Source: Gnetum montanum (Eukaryota; Streptophyta; Gnetopsida; Gnetales; Gnetaceae). Taken from it: DNA of 64,000 nt. The notes beneath the pieces were generated by a model that did no database searches, was not told the origin of the DNA, and was given only the letters and a program-made list of their open reading frames with translations. The translations under genes were made by a program, and so were the position numbers. Shown here one piece after another: positions 33,271-46,266 of the stretch. The first letter of the stretch is position 1, and each line of letters opens with the position of its first letter. The stretch covers positions 204,585 through 268,584 of the forward strand of contig MNCI01011084.1 of NCBI GenBank assembly GCA_015680685.1, in the 5' to 3' direction.

Positions 33271-35309
33271 TGATAGGGGTCCCACCAATTTTGTACTAAT
33301 GGGATTTATCATATGAATTGTAATGTTATCTAGTCATAAGCTTCAAAAAAATGTTACATGGATTGCTAAGAACACTCATGTATATTGTTGCATTCACTAA
33401 ATATAGAAGAGATTATAATACATATAATAAAAATCAAAATCATGTTGTCATGATGAGAGAGAATATATTTATAATTTTATCTTTTAGAACTTTTATGGAA
33501 TTTATGAATATAAAAATAAAGTAAACATAAACATACATGTATCATGATTCCTCTTGGGGACAAGTGCAAAGCTCATATTGCAATCCTTCTTGGGGAAATG
33601 GGGAAATGTGTAACACCATACTCAAAATCCAATAAGAGTGACTCTTACTCACAACCTTAATGGTCCAACATCATGCTATATAGTTATGACCTTTTGGATA
33701 AGGAATGAATCATTACAACTCAATCAAATGAAAATTAAATAAATATTTTTATTGTTTGTACTGTTTAGGGCATTAACAGTAGAATAAGGAAAAACTATGA
33801 GCTTTATTTACTATGCGAATACTAGACTCTACATTGATCAAATGGTTCTAAACTACATAATCAAGGTAGCACTTTGATAGAGTCTAGTCACACATGTAAA
33901 AGTAATAACTTAAAACACATACAAGATAAGGAAGAAAATCAACTTATCAAGGAATAAAATCAAGTTACCCAAGGGAGGAAGAACTCTTCACATAAAACCA
34001 AACATCACAAGCCAAACAAAAATGCTATGAATAAATTGTTAAGTATGAAAACTCCTCTTAGGTATCTATAGTTTTCACAACATAATTATAAAGGTTCACT
34101 AATACCTAGGTTTTAATGAAGGTCCATCAACATAGCTTAGACAACCTGATGAGACGCGACTTACACTAGGCCGCGATATCGCGCCCCGCCGCCATTTCTA
34201 TAAATAAGAGGCGGCACTCCCTTCATTTCCCAATCCTGGCTAGTGTAGCGAAGCTCTAGCAGATTGATCACTCCAGAGTTAGAATTTTTCCCCATGTGCC
34301 CGCAGTAGGAGTCCTAGAGTGAACGGCTCTTTATTCGAGCAGCTTGTAACCTGAACCCAAGTTGTGTACGGCAATAAAGACGAACTTGTTTGGATAAACC
34401 TTGCAGTACATGGTTTTATTGCTTTATTTCCTACTTTCCTAGTGCGTTCAAGTACGACTTGATTACGAGCGTCTACGGACGTGTACGGCTAGTCAAGGAA
34501 TCGGCTGCTTATCACACGTAGGCTAAATAGGTGCCTTAGTACGACCACTTCGAGCACTTGCGTTATGTGCGGCGATCCCAGTAACGATTAGCGTTTGGTA
34601 AGCTGCAGTTGCATAGTTCAGGGTATGTCCGGCAAGTGGGAACTGATGCTGACGCTAGTTAATTTAGACTTAGATCTTAGTTAGAGATTAGTTTAGTTTC
34701 TCAACCCTTTTCTCCTGGTAGCATAGAAGATAAGCCGAAAATACCAAAAAAATCACATACCTCAGACTTGCTTAACCATACACCATGACACATACAAGCA
34801 AGCCTGGGAGGACAACGAACGATTAACCCCAAGTGTTTCTTGTGGCGTTAAGGCATTTAGTCTGCGGAGTTCGACCGAATCGCGCGTGTACGCTCGTATT
34901 CGTATGGTGGAGTGTAGGGTTATCTCGCCACTCATCACAACCCAAAAACATATCAAAGATAACCCGAGAGTAAAAGGGCTAAACTAGGCCTACTAATAGG
35001 GTGCGTTAGTGCCCTTGCATTGATGCACGGTAGTGAATGCACCTCCTCCTAGTACACTTTTCTTGCTAGTTTTGGATGAAGTTTGGAACACTAGGAAATA
35101 TGTCATAAGGTCTTAAGGTTCCTAAATAAAGCTGAATATATCTTAGAAAGCCCAAACATGCACCAAACCTAGAGGTATGAAGTGGAAGCCTAGGATGTAA
35201 ACCTAGGAGGTAGAAACGTCAACTATAAGAAAACCATAAACACAAGATGTAAAAAAATTTTCCAATCTAGGGCTTATAATCCACTTACAAAGTGCCACCG
35301 AGTGACTCA
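33271..35309 (-). repeat. Element 3, 3' LTR, interrupted by a solo LTR
   Basis: This is a direct repeat of 43973-45182; shared blocks include ACACTCATGTATATTRTTG, ATTATAATACATATAATAAA and TATAGTTATGACCT. Without the inserted 791 bp and its 5-bp duplication it is about 1.24 kb. Confidence 0.85.
34147..34937 (+). mobile_element. Solo LTR of the Element 2 family
   Basis: The sequence starts TGATGAG and ends CTCATCA and is an inverted relative of the Element 2 LTR across its length (the TATAAATA box at 34199-34206, GTACGGCAATAAAGACGA and the end segment match on the opposite strand). It has a perfect 5-bp duplication CAACC at 34142-34146 and 34938-34942. Only one GCGATATCGCG palindrome is present. 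A solo LTR arises by recombination between the two LTRs of a full element. Confidence 0.94.
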
Positions 35310-35790
35310 TAATTCCTTCCCACTTGAGTAAAGATAGTCTCATTTCTTTAATACCCAAGACACAAAACTGGGACTAGACACATGACATGAACAATGTGGA
35401 GGAATACAACTTCACAAATATATAGACCATGACTATAATACAATATAATCCACCTCACTGAGAAGTGCCAAGTAAAGGTATCTAAGAGAAGAAGCCCCTT
35501 GACATGCCTACTTTATATGGAAAGAAGTCTAAAGAACTAGGTGCAGACATGTAAAATATATAAAGTTGAGTCTCAAGGTTCGTTACCCTTGCGTAGGGCT
35601 ATTGATTCTATTCATGCATCAATCTCTACTCTTGCAAAAGTGCTTAACAATATTCCTTTACATCCACGTAAGACTACTCATGACTTCTCCTTACCTATAA
35701 GAGCTTGCACTAGGCCACAGCTAACTTGACCACTACTCGATGAAGCCTAAATCACATAAAGATATCTCCTTCATTTCACATGCATGTCCT
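35310..35790. other. Element 3 3' non-coding segment
   Basis: No supported frame is present. On the minus strand GTGGGAAGGAATTA next to the LTR start could be the polypurine tract. Confidence 0.35.
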
Positions 35791-35794
35791 CTCT

Positions 35795-38080
35795 CTATTT
35801 CACATGTAGGTCCTCTTCTACCTTCTTCAATATTCTCTCAAGGACTACAATATCTGCTTTGTGGTAGAGGATGTACATGTTCTCTAACAGTTTCATCTTA
35901 TCTTGTAGCATTAGCTCACTTGCTTCCATTTTTTGGAGTTTGGTGTGCAAGATGTTGAATTTCTCATTCATTTCATGCCTCTCCCTAATTACTTGTTCAT
36001 TCAATATAGTCATAATTTTGTGTAATCTACATACCTTAACATCCCAAGTTATCTGCTCAATTAGATGAATCTTCTTAAGTTCATTGATTTTCCTAGTAGT
36101 CTTATCTACCAACTCCTATTACAAGTTCCAGTGCTTCTTCTTTGTATGAAGGCATTTATACAAAGTTGGGTCATGATTCAAATCTCATCCTCCAACCTTC
36201 ATACTTGTTGGAAAAAATAAGAGTACTTTCTTCTCTTTCTCTTAATTCATCCTTTTCCACTCTTTAAACCAATGCTTCAACATTTTGATTTTCCACTTCA
36301 AATCATCCTTTATAAATAAGGCTTCTTCACTAGCCTAGTATGCCTAAAATAACTCAACCTATAGGTGCTCAATTTTCACCTCTAGTGTAACCATGAAGGA
36401 TCTTATTATCAATGGTGTCATGTGTTTTAGTTGTTCATGCAACTATTGTACCTCTACATAACTTCTATGCAACTTCCTTAGATAGAAAGTTCTATTAGTA
36501 TTAACAGTTTCTAACTAAATCCATACCTTAATTATTTTAGTCTCCATTGTATTGTTAATGTTCCTCAATAATAACTTAATGCTTGGATTGATCCTTTACT
36601 CTTCTTTTTTCCAATAGCTAGTCCTAATTTGATCAATGGGTACCTAGAGGACTTTTTCCATACACTAGACATTACACATGTTGCACCTTGATTGATGTGA
36701 GAAGGAAATACTTTGTGAAGGAACATGACTTTGCAACTAAACAAGGGCATCATGATGGATCATCTAACAAGGGAGGAGAAAACTAGAAGAGATCTTTCCT
36801 TATAGTCTCATCACCCATGATGGCTTCCATCATGTCTAAAAAATTCCTATCAAGATCTCGCAAATCTTGGATGTGAATTATGGCAGCATGCCCCTCACCT
36901 TCAACGTGCATAATTGAACAAAAACTACCATGAAGAGGAGGTTCTAGACTTTACCTAATGCTAAAACCTTGAGGTCTTGAGACAAATTCTCTAGATTACC
37001 ATACCTATGTATGCTAAGATACTAAAGGTACAAATGGTGTCCTTATTTGACACTAGTAGACCTAGTCTAAAGGATAGATGCAAGATAACTCTATAGAATG
37101 TACTTTATTCTCTAAATTAGGTATGAGGCCAATGATCTCGGGACATCTTCTTGGGCCATCACCATTAGATTCTTCAAGTCTACCATCCTCATAGTTCTGG
37201 GATGTCTTCCCACATGATTTGGCATGCTTGCTAATTTGTAGAGTTTCTTGATTAACCTCAAAAAGGCATAGATCTTCATCTTTTCTCAAGCCACATCTTT
37301 GATCTTCTAGATTAATGACTTGTAGAGAAAATAAGGGATGGTGATGATGCACTTCCTCTTTATCATCACCATAATTTTAGCCCTTGAAGTAAAGATAGCC
37401 AATGGTCATTTAGTGGGTATGAAATTATGTGTGATGATTTTATACATAGTGTTGTGAACTAGATAAAGTTTAGACATCTTTACCTCTACTTTATCCATGT
37501 CAATGACCTCCAACAAAACTTTTAACTTGAGTTTGGACTTAGTCTTTTACATCCATGGCCACCAATTATTGGCTATTCCATCTGGAAATCTAGTGATCCT
37601 AGAGATTTTCCATGTTAAAATAGGCATAATATTTTCACCAATAAAGATCATGGTATCATCCTCTACAAGGTTCTAGTAGGACTCTTCTACCTCATGTTGG
37701 TACCAAATAAAGGATTAGTTGATGTACTCCTGGAAATTCGTCCATTGTAGTGACTCTCTAAGCTTAAAAGAACCTAGGCCAAGAAACTTATAGTAATTTT
37801 TATCCTCATGAATTAGTTGTTACTGAATGTTATTTGCATCCACATGCTCTTAAACATTATCTAGTTCATCATCGTCATCATATGCTAGCTCCTCTAGCAC
37901 TTATTCAACTATCTTCTATTGTGTACATGCTCAACCTAAAAATCAAGAATGTGACTACCTATCTTTTAATATACTTCTAGATGAAGGTCTTTTTGGAGCA
38001 GGTTCTACAAGTTCTGGATTAAGAGATCTAAGCTATTCTCCTTACTCTCCTTAAAAATTGGTGATTCATGCAAGGACCTA
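35795..38080 (-). pseudogene. Element 3 extra ORF: plant-transposon-like domain plus coiled coil
   Basis: Minus-strand translation with a few stops gives a coherent protein. It includes RITRFPDGIANNWWPWM, SKLYLVHNTMYKIITHNF, then IFTSRAKIMVMIKRK and IPYFLYKSLI, and finally a long heptad-rich coil in the open frame 36112-35795 (EQVIRERHEMNEKFN, LQKMEASELMLQDKMK). The pattern of the first part (a hydrophobic stretch, HNFIPTK, then an aliphatic KRK segment) is like the uncharacterised transposon-protein or env-like ORF found in Athila-type elements. The frame at 62045-62365 aligns with it. Function is unknown, and the family assignment is from memory of its general pattern. Confidence 0.5.
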
Positions 38081-41030
38081 TAGATAGAGACTTAAGATTA
38101 TTCAAACTCTATCCTTCTTAGTCTATGAAGCTTTAATCGCAATCACCCTAACATGGTAAGTTTTGAAGACTACTAAAAGTCAATTAAGTCCTCCTATATA
38201 TCATATTATCATTTCAAAAACTACATGCAAAAATAATGGTAAGCATAACCCTTGGAAACACTTGAGAAACATTATTGCAATTGTAAAATCATGCCATGCA
38301 TGGGCAAGTACAAATAAGGTATAAATTCTTAAATAATTACCAAATGCAATAAATACATATTTACATTAATGCCTCTCCCGCATGACTAAGTTATAAGACA
38401 ACATGCTTGAACCATGATAAGGTCACTAAGGATAAGAAATGCCACGAATAATATGCTTAAAATATCACTAATCCAACCTTGAAGCTAAAAATCTAACAAA
38501 GCCTTGCTTGTTTATGGTTGAAGAGAAGCAAAGGAAAGAAAAATTCATAAAAGTAAAGTGTGAAATGGCCTTGGAAGGATCCCTCCCCCCAATTTATACT
38601 AGTTCATTGATGTGAGAGATGAGGTGCACTGGTGTAAGGGGTACGTCAATGCACTTTCCCAAGCATGGAAAAACTTGAACATCACCACGCATGCACTCTT
38701 CCTTCATGTTAAAAGCCACGCGCATGGTCAACAACAAGCCTAAATCACCATGAATTAACCTTACAAGGTATCTAAAAAGCATACCAACAAGACCATTATA
38801 AACTTACCTTTAGTGACATCCACAATTATGTGAATTGAGTCAACTGATTAATTTATGTGTTTTTATGAACCAAAAGATAGGAAAGAGGGGTTAAAATGAG
38901 AGAATGATTAGATAACCAAGAATAGTGAAATGCATGTACAAATAAGGTGAACTAAAGAGAGTTTATCGTGATTAAACCTTAATGCATGAAGAGTCAACAC
39001 TCATGCAAGTGGAAGACCAATTAAGTGCCTTATGCAATGCAACCACCATCATCACTGGGAGATAAGTCTTAACTTACTCACTTGCAATATCAATTCATCA
39101 AGGATTGACAAGTGGATTATCCTCATACTAGGCACTTGCCCTTCTTGCTCTTGTAAAACCTATTAATGAGACATCCATGGATTTCCAACAACTAATGAGA
39201 CATTAGCATCAAATGCTAGTCCATCCTCTTGGATGAATAAATCTCATCCTTCATTTTTCTAGCTCAAATTATTACCACACATAACAATAGAAAAGAATGA
39301 AATGAAAGAGATGGAGAATGAATAAGGGATGAAAGAGAGTAGGATAAGAGTACAACATCATTAGACCTCCAGCCAACTATTTAATTAGCTCATGCAGTAT
39401 GTGAACATGTCCTACACTTCACAAGAGATCCACTATTGCATCCCTGCATAACTACTCATCCATATGGTAAGAATCAACCTCCAAGTCTCTCTTCCATGCA
39501 TAAGGTCACAACTATCACTTTTGGTGTCATCTAATCTATGGTCCAATCATTGATGAAATTGAACCAAGGCATCATGTTGTAGAGCATCCAGAAGTCAAGA
39601 TTCCAATTTGATTTTCCTCCATCTATGCATATATGCACAATAGATTTCCCAAATTTTTCTTTATTGAAAACCTCCTATCAATCCCTTTGGTTGTGCTAAC
39701 TAATTTCACATTTTAACAAAGATTATAATACCTTGACCAACAAATGAAATATTTCGAGTTTAAAGGTGATCAAGGATTGGATCAAGGATCACAATGTTGA
39801 TCTCGAGGAATAATTGAATATGGAATTTGAGTGGAAGCAAGATTAACATTACCAAGTTCACCAAGAGAGGGACTTCTAGGCCTTCATGGCCATGTTTAGG
39901 AATGATTATGATATTTTCTTGGACCATTACATTTTGGAAAGTCAAGTGATCTAAATAATGGGTTGAAAATAAGATAGGCTTGCATAGGCATTAGTTTAAC
40001 CACTGATTTTAATTTTGATGTGAGTACTTATAAAATTGATTTAAAATGGTAAAAATACCAATTTATATGGACTGATAAACTTAGGGGTACATTGCTCTTC
40101 CCATCACTTATTTTCATCATTGTTATTTTACTAATATTTTTCTTTTTATTTTATTTTCATTATTTTTATATTTTCCTTTTTCATCATTTTTTTCATTTCA
40201 TAGAAAGAGGATTTTTTATAGAGCATGGAAATCATGGAAATGACTAGAGTGCTAGACCATCACTTGGAGTCTTCAACTTGCATGAATATGAGAATTCATC
40301 TATTACCACATGGCATGCACAATTTTACAAGATCATGAACCTCTTCTAACTAGGATGGTTAGGCAAAGCAACACATGTGTCTTGGTCTAATTACATTGAT
40401 TAGACACATTCATTGATCACAAGTATCCTTGATGATACATCCTTTCCTTACTAGTAACCAAGCACTTTTCTAAGATTCTAAATTTCATACCTTAATGTGT
40501 GGACCCACCACATATCCATAATTCTAGTAGCATTAGCTTTAACAGCTTGTAGTATGAGTCCTAAATTCCTACTAAATTTAAGCCTAGTTCACTCGTGACG
40601 GATAGAAGAATGGTGGATGGATAAACTTTGTTACATCGACATTCCATTGATCAAGGCTCCACTTTGAATCCATTTGAAACTCTCACATATTCATTTCATC
40701 TATAACTTATTCATCCACCATTGGCTTATTTGGATGAGCATTCACAAAGCACATTGTTTTCCCACAAATAGATAAAAAATCCCTCTAATACAAAATAAAA
40801 TATTATAAATGATGATTCATTAAGCTAAAAAAAGTACAAAAATTCTAACTAAACATACCAACTTTATTAAATTCACAAATAAAATAGTAGGAATATAATT
40901 TTTTTTACATGGCATAAGAGATTCATCCCCCATGACTAATCCATATCTATCACCTAGTAGATCTATGACTATTAAATTAAGTGTTATGCATGCTTAGAGG
41001 TGAAAAATGTTCATTATGGTATACTAGGTG
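38081..41030. other. Element 3 interior without recognised genes
   Basis: This is where RT to integrase would be expected. Only short frames occur and none carries pol motifs. A T-rich tract lies at 40090-40200. Minus-strand AGTCATG(G/C)GGG motifs occur at about 38380 and 40927, as in Element 2. Confidence 0.4.
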
Positions 41031-41039
41031 TTTCCCATT

Positions 41040-41640
41040 AAATCTTCAATCTTGCTCACTTGAATGGCTTATGTGCATGATTCTACAAGACCAAGACGAA
41101 TCACAAGGTATTTTCTTGTAATTCATCTTTCCAATCTTATCTCTTTTGATGATTTTGAGATGAAGATCTTGGAAGACCAACTTGGCACTAGTGGTGCTCA
41201 ACCAGGCCCTTCCCATGATAATAAGAAAGCTTTCTTCCATCTTGTTTTCTAACTTAATCACCAAGAAATCTATGGGATATGACTAGCTTGAAATAGATGT
41301 CATCACATCGCTTACTTGTCTCATAGGGTATGGGTAGGATTATTCTACCAACTCCAATCAAATATTAGTACTCTTGAGAGGAGAAAGCTCCCAATCAAAG
41401 TACTATTGCAATGAGATGATATTGACTCTTGAAACAAAATCACAAAGAGTTAGGTAATGACTCTTTTTATCGATTTGAATTTCCACCATGATACTACCAA
41501 GATTTGATATTTTTTTGGGCAAATGTTCCTTTTTAATCACTGACGTAGCCACCATAGCTATGGAGATGATAATAACATCACCATCAAGTGTCATCTTGTT
41601 ACCTCTACTATGCATAGTCATGGAACTTGTTGTTGATGTA
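41040..41640 (-). pseudogene. Element 3 protease remnant
   Basis: Minus-strand frame 41621-41403 has LCDFVSRVNIISLQ where Element 2 has LLDSGSGVNLISQK, so the DSG site is degraded to CDFVS. Frame 41264-41046 has IIMGRAWLSTTSAKLVFQDL, closely like Element 2. It is clearly homologous and clearly dead. Confidence 0.75.
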
Positions 41641-43950
41641 GATATTGCACTTTGATTATGATCAAGGAATTCTATGAAGACTTCCTAGATGTGAATTTTC
41701 ATCTGGCATGGATTATTATCTTCTCCAGTAGATGGAGAGAATGATGGAAACCTAGTTTCATGGATCTCTCATGTTTGTGCTTATGATAGAATTTCCTATT
41801 GCGAGATCTCAAACTTTCCCTCATAACTAAATTAAAAAAAGATCAATAATATTTCCTAGATGCATACATAAAAGTAGGATCAGTAAAATAGGTAACATTA
41901 CATAATTTAGCTTACCTTAACTATAGTTGACTAGGTATCCCACCTTACGTGGGACTAGGGGATAGAAGCTATTGTTAGTGCTAGGAAGCTTGGCTAGAAA
42001 GATTGCCTAAAGTAGATAGTTATTGTTTAGATATCATTAATGGAGTTGGATAAGCACTTGTCTATGCATCATGAAAATAGGAGTTAGTGGAAAGCACCAT
42101 CGATTGTTTCATGGGAGTTAGAAGATTCCATCGAGTAACACATCAAGGATTTGGAGCTTGCTATTTTTGGTATTGCTGCATGGACTACAAGCATGAGCCT
42201 CTAGGATAGTACAAATGGCCTAGATAGCAAATCCTCCTTGTTTTCCTTTTGACAAATGTGAGATTAAAATGCATCCCAAATCATGTCATCTCACCAATCA
42301 TGTGAGCCATGATAGGGAAGCTCTATGAATCATGAAGGTCTACATGGTATTCATAGGAATCCTCATCATTGGAGCATGAGGAAGCCTCATCTAGATCTTC
42401 ATCAATGCTCTTACAATGAGAGATCTTTCCTTTACCCATATCTTCATACCTATTTCACTATTCATGTGGTGCAAATTCTTTGGTTGTAGCATGAACCATT
42501 TTACTCTCAATCTCCTTCAGAGTAGTGATTATCTTTTCATTCATTACATTCCAAACCCAGTCCACTCTAAGGGCCAAATTTCTCAAGGTCTTGTTTATTC
42601 TAACCTAATCTTGCACTACGACCTTTACTACAATGGGAGATTCAATGGTATGTTCAATATTTTTAGCATCTCTTTTATACACTAGACCATGGTTGTACTC
42701 AGCAAACTATTGCTTTCACCACTCACCCTCAATGCCTACTATGGCATCCAAAAGTGCTTTGATTTGGGTCATGAATTTTTTATGTATCTAGTCCATCACA
42801 TACATATTCAAGTGCTCTCTTGTTTCCTATCTTAGGCCTTCTACAATATGCATTAACTACTTTCTTTAGTTAAAACCATGATTTGGACATTGATGAGCAA
42901 CTTTCATATACCTCTTTATGGTGATGTTAATAGGTTAAATGACTTGTTGCCACCATTTGACCATCTTCTTTTAAATGTTTATAATTTAGGCATATGTCTA
43001 AAATTTTGCTTGGAAGATTTTAACCATGTCTACCCATCTCTAAATTAATTTTAGGGTCAAGGATTTCTACTAGTTCTTCACATGCTCATTGAAGCTACAA
43101 GGAAACAATCACAACTTCTGCCAGTTGTTCACAATTCCTTAAAGATACCAAGCATTTTCAAATGCTTGCATGTGAAGTTGGGAATCATCACTAGTATACC
43201 CTCTATATGTTGGTATAGCAACCCTATTGATTCGCTTGATTTAGCTATTACGAACATGATTTCTTAGAATTTACACAACTTTAGTAACTCATGATAATCA
43301 TCCTAGTCAAAAAAAAGGGGCAACATCATCATTGGATGGTCTAGAAAAATGCAAGTACTAGAACTTTGGAAGTAGGCTATCATTTTGAGTTTGAGTTGCA
43401 CTTCATTTGATAGTACGTGATCATGAATCTTCATGGAAAATCAAGCCTTTGTCTTTCTTATCTTCTTTATCCTCTTTCTCTTCATTTGAATGATAAGATG
43501 AAAAGCTATGACTACCGTCCTCTTCTACCATTTGATCTCAAAGATCTTACATGTATAAAGGCTCGTATTCATCATACATAAATTCACAAGCTATGTATGA
43601 TGCATGTTCATCCTCTAATCCCATGTTAATCAAGACCTCTTTAAGATCATCTACAATAGCTAGAATTAGTCCCTTAGAGAACTATCCATGAACATTTCTC
43701 CATCTTCCCTACTTATACTACTAATAAGACAACATAACCAATGGAAGGGTCACATCCTTCAAATGACCAAAGGTGATAAAAGCTCTTCTTCTTTTTGGGT
43801 GCATTTCTAGAGGTCTTTAATAGACTCTTAGCACTATCTACCATCTCATTTATGATCAAAACCTATACATAGCACTAAAAAAACCTACACTTGATTTAAA
43901 TAAAGACTAAACTCAATAATGTACATGTAGTTCTAGGTAAAGTACCAACA
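41641..43950 (-). pseudogene. gag: Element 3 gag region, degenerate
   Basis: The region lies between the primer site and the protease, where gag belongs. Minus-strand frames are short and charged (for example near 42700 and 43500-43900) and no zinc knuckle or capsid motif survives well enough to name. The assignment rests on position. Confidence 0.4.
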
Positions 43951-43953
43951 CCT

Positions 43954-43972
43954 TACCCAGCAACAATGCCAA
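43954..43972 (-). other. Element 3 primer-binding site, decayed (tRNA-Asp)
   Basis: Minus-strand TTGGCATTGTTGCTGGGTA differs from the Element 2 site mainly by C-to-T and G-to-A changes, as expected of methylated-cytosine decay. Confidence 0.75.
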
Positions 43973-45182
43973 TGATAGAAGTCCTACTAGTTTTCGACTA
44001 ATGAGATTTATCATATAAATCATAGTGCAATATGATCATAAGCTCAGAGATAATATTGAAGAGATTTCCAAGAACACTCATGTATATTATTGAGTTTAAT
44101 ACATATAAAAGAAATTATAATACATATAATAAAAATGAAAAACCTATGTTGCCATTGTGAGATATAGAGAAAATATTTATAATTTTATGTTTTATAATTC
44201 TTATGAGTTTTATGAATATAAGAATAAGGTAAATGTAAGCACACATGCAATGCAATCCTTCTTGGAAACAAGTGTAATGCTTGTGTTATAACACCATACC
44301 CAAAATACAATGGCTCTTATTCACAACTTTGATGGTCAAATGTCATGTCATATAGTTATGACCTCCTTGTATAACAAATCATCTTAACTTAATCAAACAA
44401 ATATTAAATAAATATTATTATTATTATTAATGTTTAAAGCATTAATGTTAGAATAATAGAAAACCATGAGCTTTATTCACTATATAAACACTAGACTTTG
44501 TATTAAGAAAATGATTCCAAGCTACGTAAGCAAGGTAGCACTTTGACAAAGTATAGCCACACATGTCAAAGTGACAACTTAAAACACATCCAAGATAACA
44601 ATGAAAATCAACTTACCCAATGGAGAAAAAGCTCTTCACATAAAATCAAACACCAAAAGTCAAATAGTAATGCTATGAATGGATTGTCAATTGTGAGAGC
44701 TCATCTTGGGTATATATAGTTTTTACAACACAACAATAGAGGTTTGCTAATGCCCAAGCATCAACCAAGAACTATTAGCATAGCCTAGATAACCTAAAAA
44801 CAAAAAATTTAACTTAGAAATAAAAGTATTAAACCAAGCTTACTAGGGAGGTGTGTCAAATATCTTGTAGTGACATAGAGGATGCACTAACATAGGGTAG
44901 TTAGCACATCTCCTTTCTAGCATACTTTGCTTTCTAATTCTAGATTAAAGCTAGAACACCAAGAAACATGTCAAAATATTCCTAAGATTCCTAAATGAAG
45001 CTAAAAGCATCCTAGGAAGTTCAAAATATGCATAAAACCTAGAAGTAGTAAATGGGAGGCTAGGATGCAAATCTAGAAGGTAGAAACCTTAAGCATGCAT
45101 GTGAAAATCATAAACATAGGATGTGAAATACTTCTTGAATCCAAGGCTTACAATAAACTTACAAAATGCACTAGAAAACTCA
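43973..45182 (-). repeat. Element 3, 5' LTR
   Basis: This is the partner of 33271-35309. At 44786-44800 it keeps the uninterrupted version (TAGATAACCTAAAAAC) of the site where the other LTR received the solo LTR. The inner plus-strand terminus is TGATAGAAG and the outer end is near CTCA at 45182. Confidence 0.85.
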
Positions 45183-46266
45183 TCAAAATTTTGGAAAATA
45201 AGGATTAATTTTTTTAAGTATAATAGATGATGCTGATAGTAGCATCATCATTGGTATCATCCTTATTACATCATCACAATACCAAGGTTACTAGATTCAA
45301 CATTTGGTAGAATTTCTTAGCTCTATGAGCCTCTCAATATCCTACAAGCATCATTATGATCCATTTCAACAATAGTTTAGGCATCTTTGAGGCTTGGAAT
45401 GATAACAAGAAAAAATGCAAAAAATAATTTTAAGTCCTTGGTTAACGCTATCCTTGATGCCAGTATCAATACTTTTGGAACTTACATCTTAAGATCATTT
45501 ATCATCATACTTCACATTTGACATCATCTCCTAGCTTTCTAAGCTTCTTGCCATTCTCATGGTATGATTTGGAATTAGTTATTATGTCAAAAGAGGTTTT
45601 AGAAGCTTAAAATTATAGTCTAGAAAATAGAAAGATTTTTCTAACTTTTAGTTACACTGACGTTGAGTGTCACCTCTTATGTGACCCATGCAACTTAATC
45701 TCCCAAGTAAAACCTACCAAAAGAAAACTTCATATGAACTCCACTTAACTTTAGTTTTGAATTTAGCAACCCTAACTCTATAAATATGGAATAAAAATCC
45801 ATATTTTAAGGCTGATTTCTTAAGATCAAGAGCACTTTTCAAGATTTTCAAAGATCAAGAGAACAAGCATCCAGCATCCCAACATCTCTCATGTGCTCCA
45901 CAACCATCATGATTTCAATTTGATGTTTAAGTCTCTAATAGTTTAAGAATTAATGTTGACATAACATCAACATCAATTAAGTAGTTCTCATGTTAGCTTC
46001 TAGACTTAGAATTTTTTATACATCGACATCAATCTTAAGAGTTAGAATTTTTTTAGCTCCAATGTCAATTCCTAGACATTTATTCAAAATAGCCCTTCTT
46101 TGGCCCTGAATTAATTTTGGATAGCTTCTATAACTTCTCCATATATATACTCGTCCTTCAAATATTTAATTTCATCTTCAAAAACAACATTTTACTCAAA
46201 TATTGGGTTTTTATCATTAGCTTTACTTCAGTTACATCTTTCATCAGTAATTATAGTTTTAGCTCT
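45183..46266 (+). other. Possible pararetroviral 3' and promoter segment
   Basis: No long frame is present. A plus-strand stretch (45300-45420) gives a coherent peptide ending FEAWND. Further on there is a TGACG at 45658-45662, a TATAAATA at 45779-45786 and an AAGA/CAAG-rich leader-like sequence, the general layout of a caulimovirid promoter. This is suggestive only; the segment could also be unrelated intergenic DNA. Confidence 0.25.

Larger units (their letters stand above)
33271..45182 (-). mobile_element. Element 3: decayed Athila-like element without pol
   Basis: Two LTRs of about 1.2 kb (33271-35309, which contains a later insertion, and 43973-45182) flank 8.7 kb. At the inner edge of the right LTR the minus strand reads TTGGCATTGTTGCTGGGTAA, a decayed tRNA-Asp primer site, so the element runs on the minus strand like Element 2. 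Protease remnants at 41.0-41.6 kb match Element 2 (IMGRAWLSTTSA against IMGRAWLNTINA). No RT, RNase H or integrase motif was found. A separate ORF with a coiled coil occupies 35.8-38.1 kb. Flanking TCAAT and TCAAA suggest a target duplication with one change. Confidence 0.75.
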
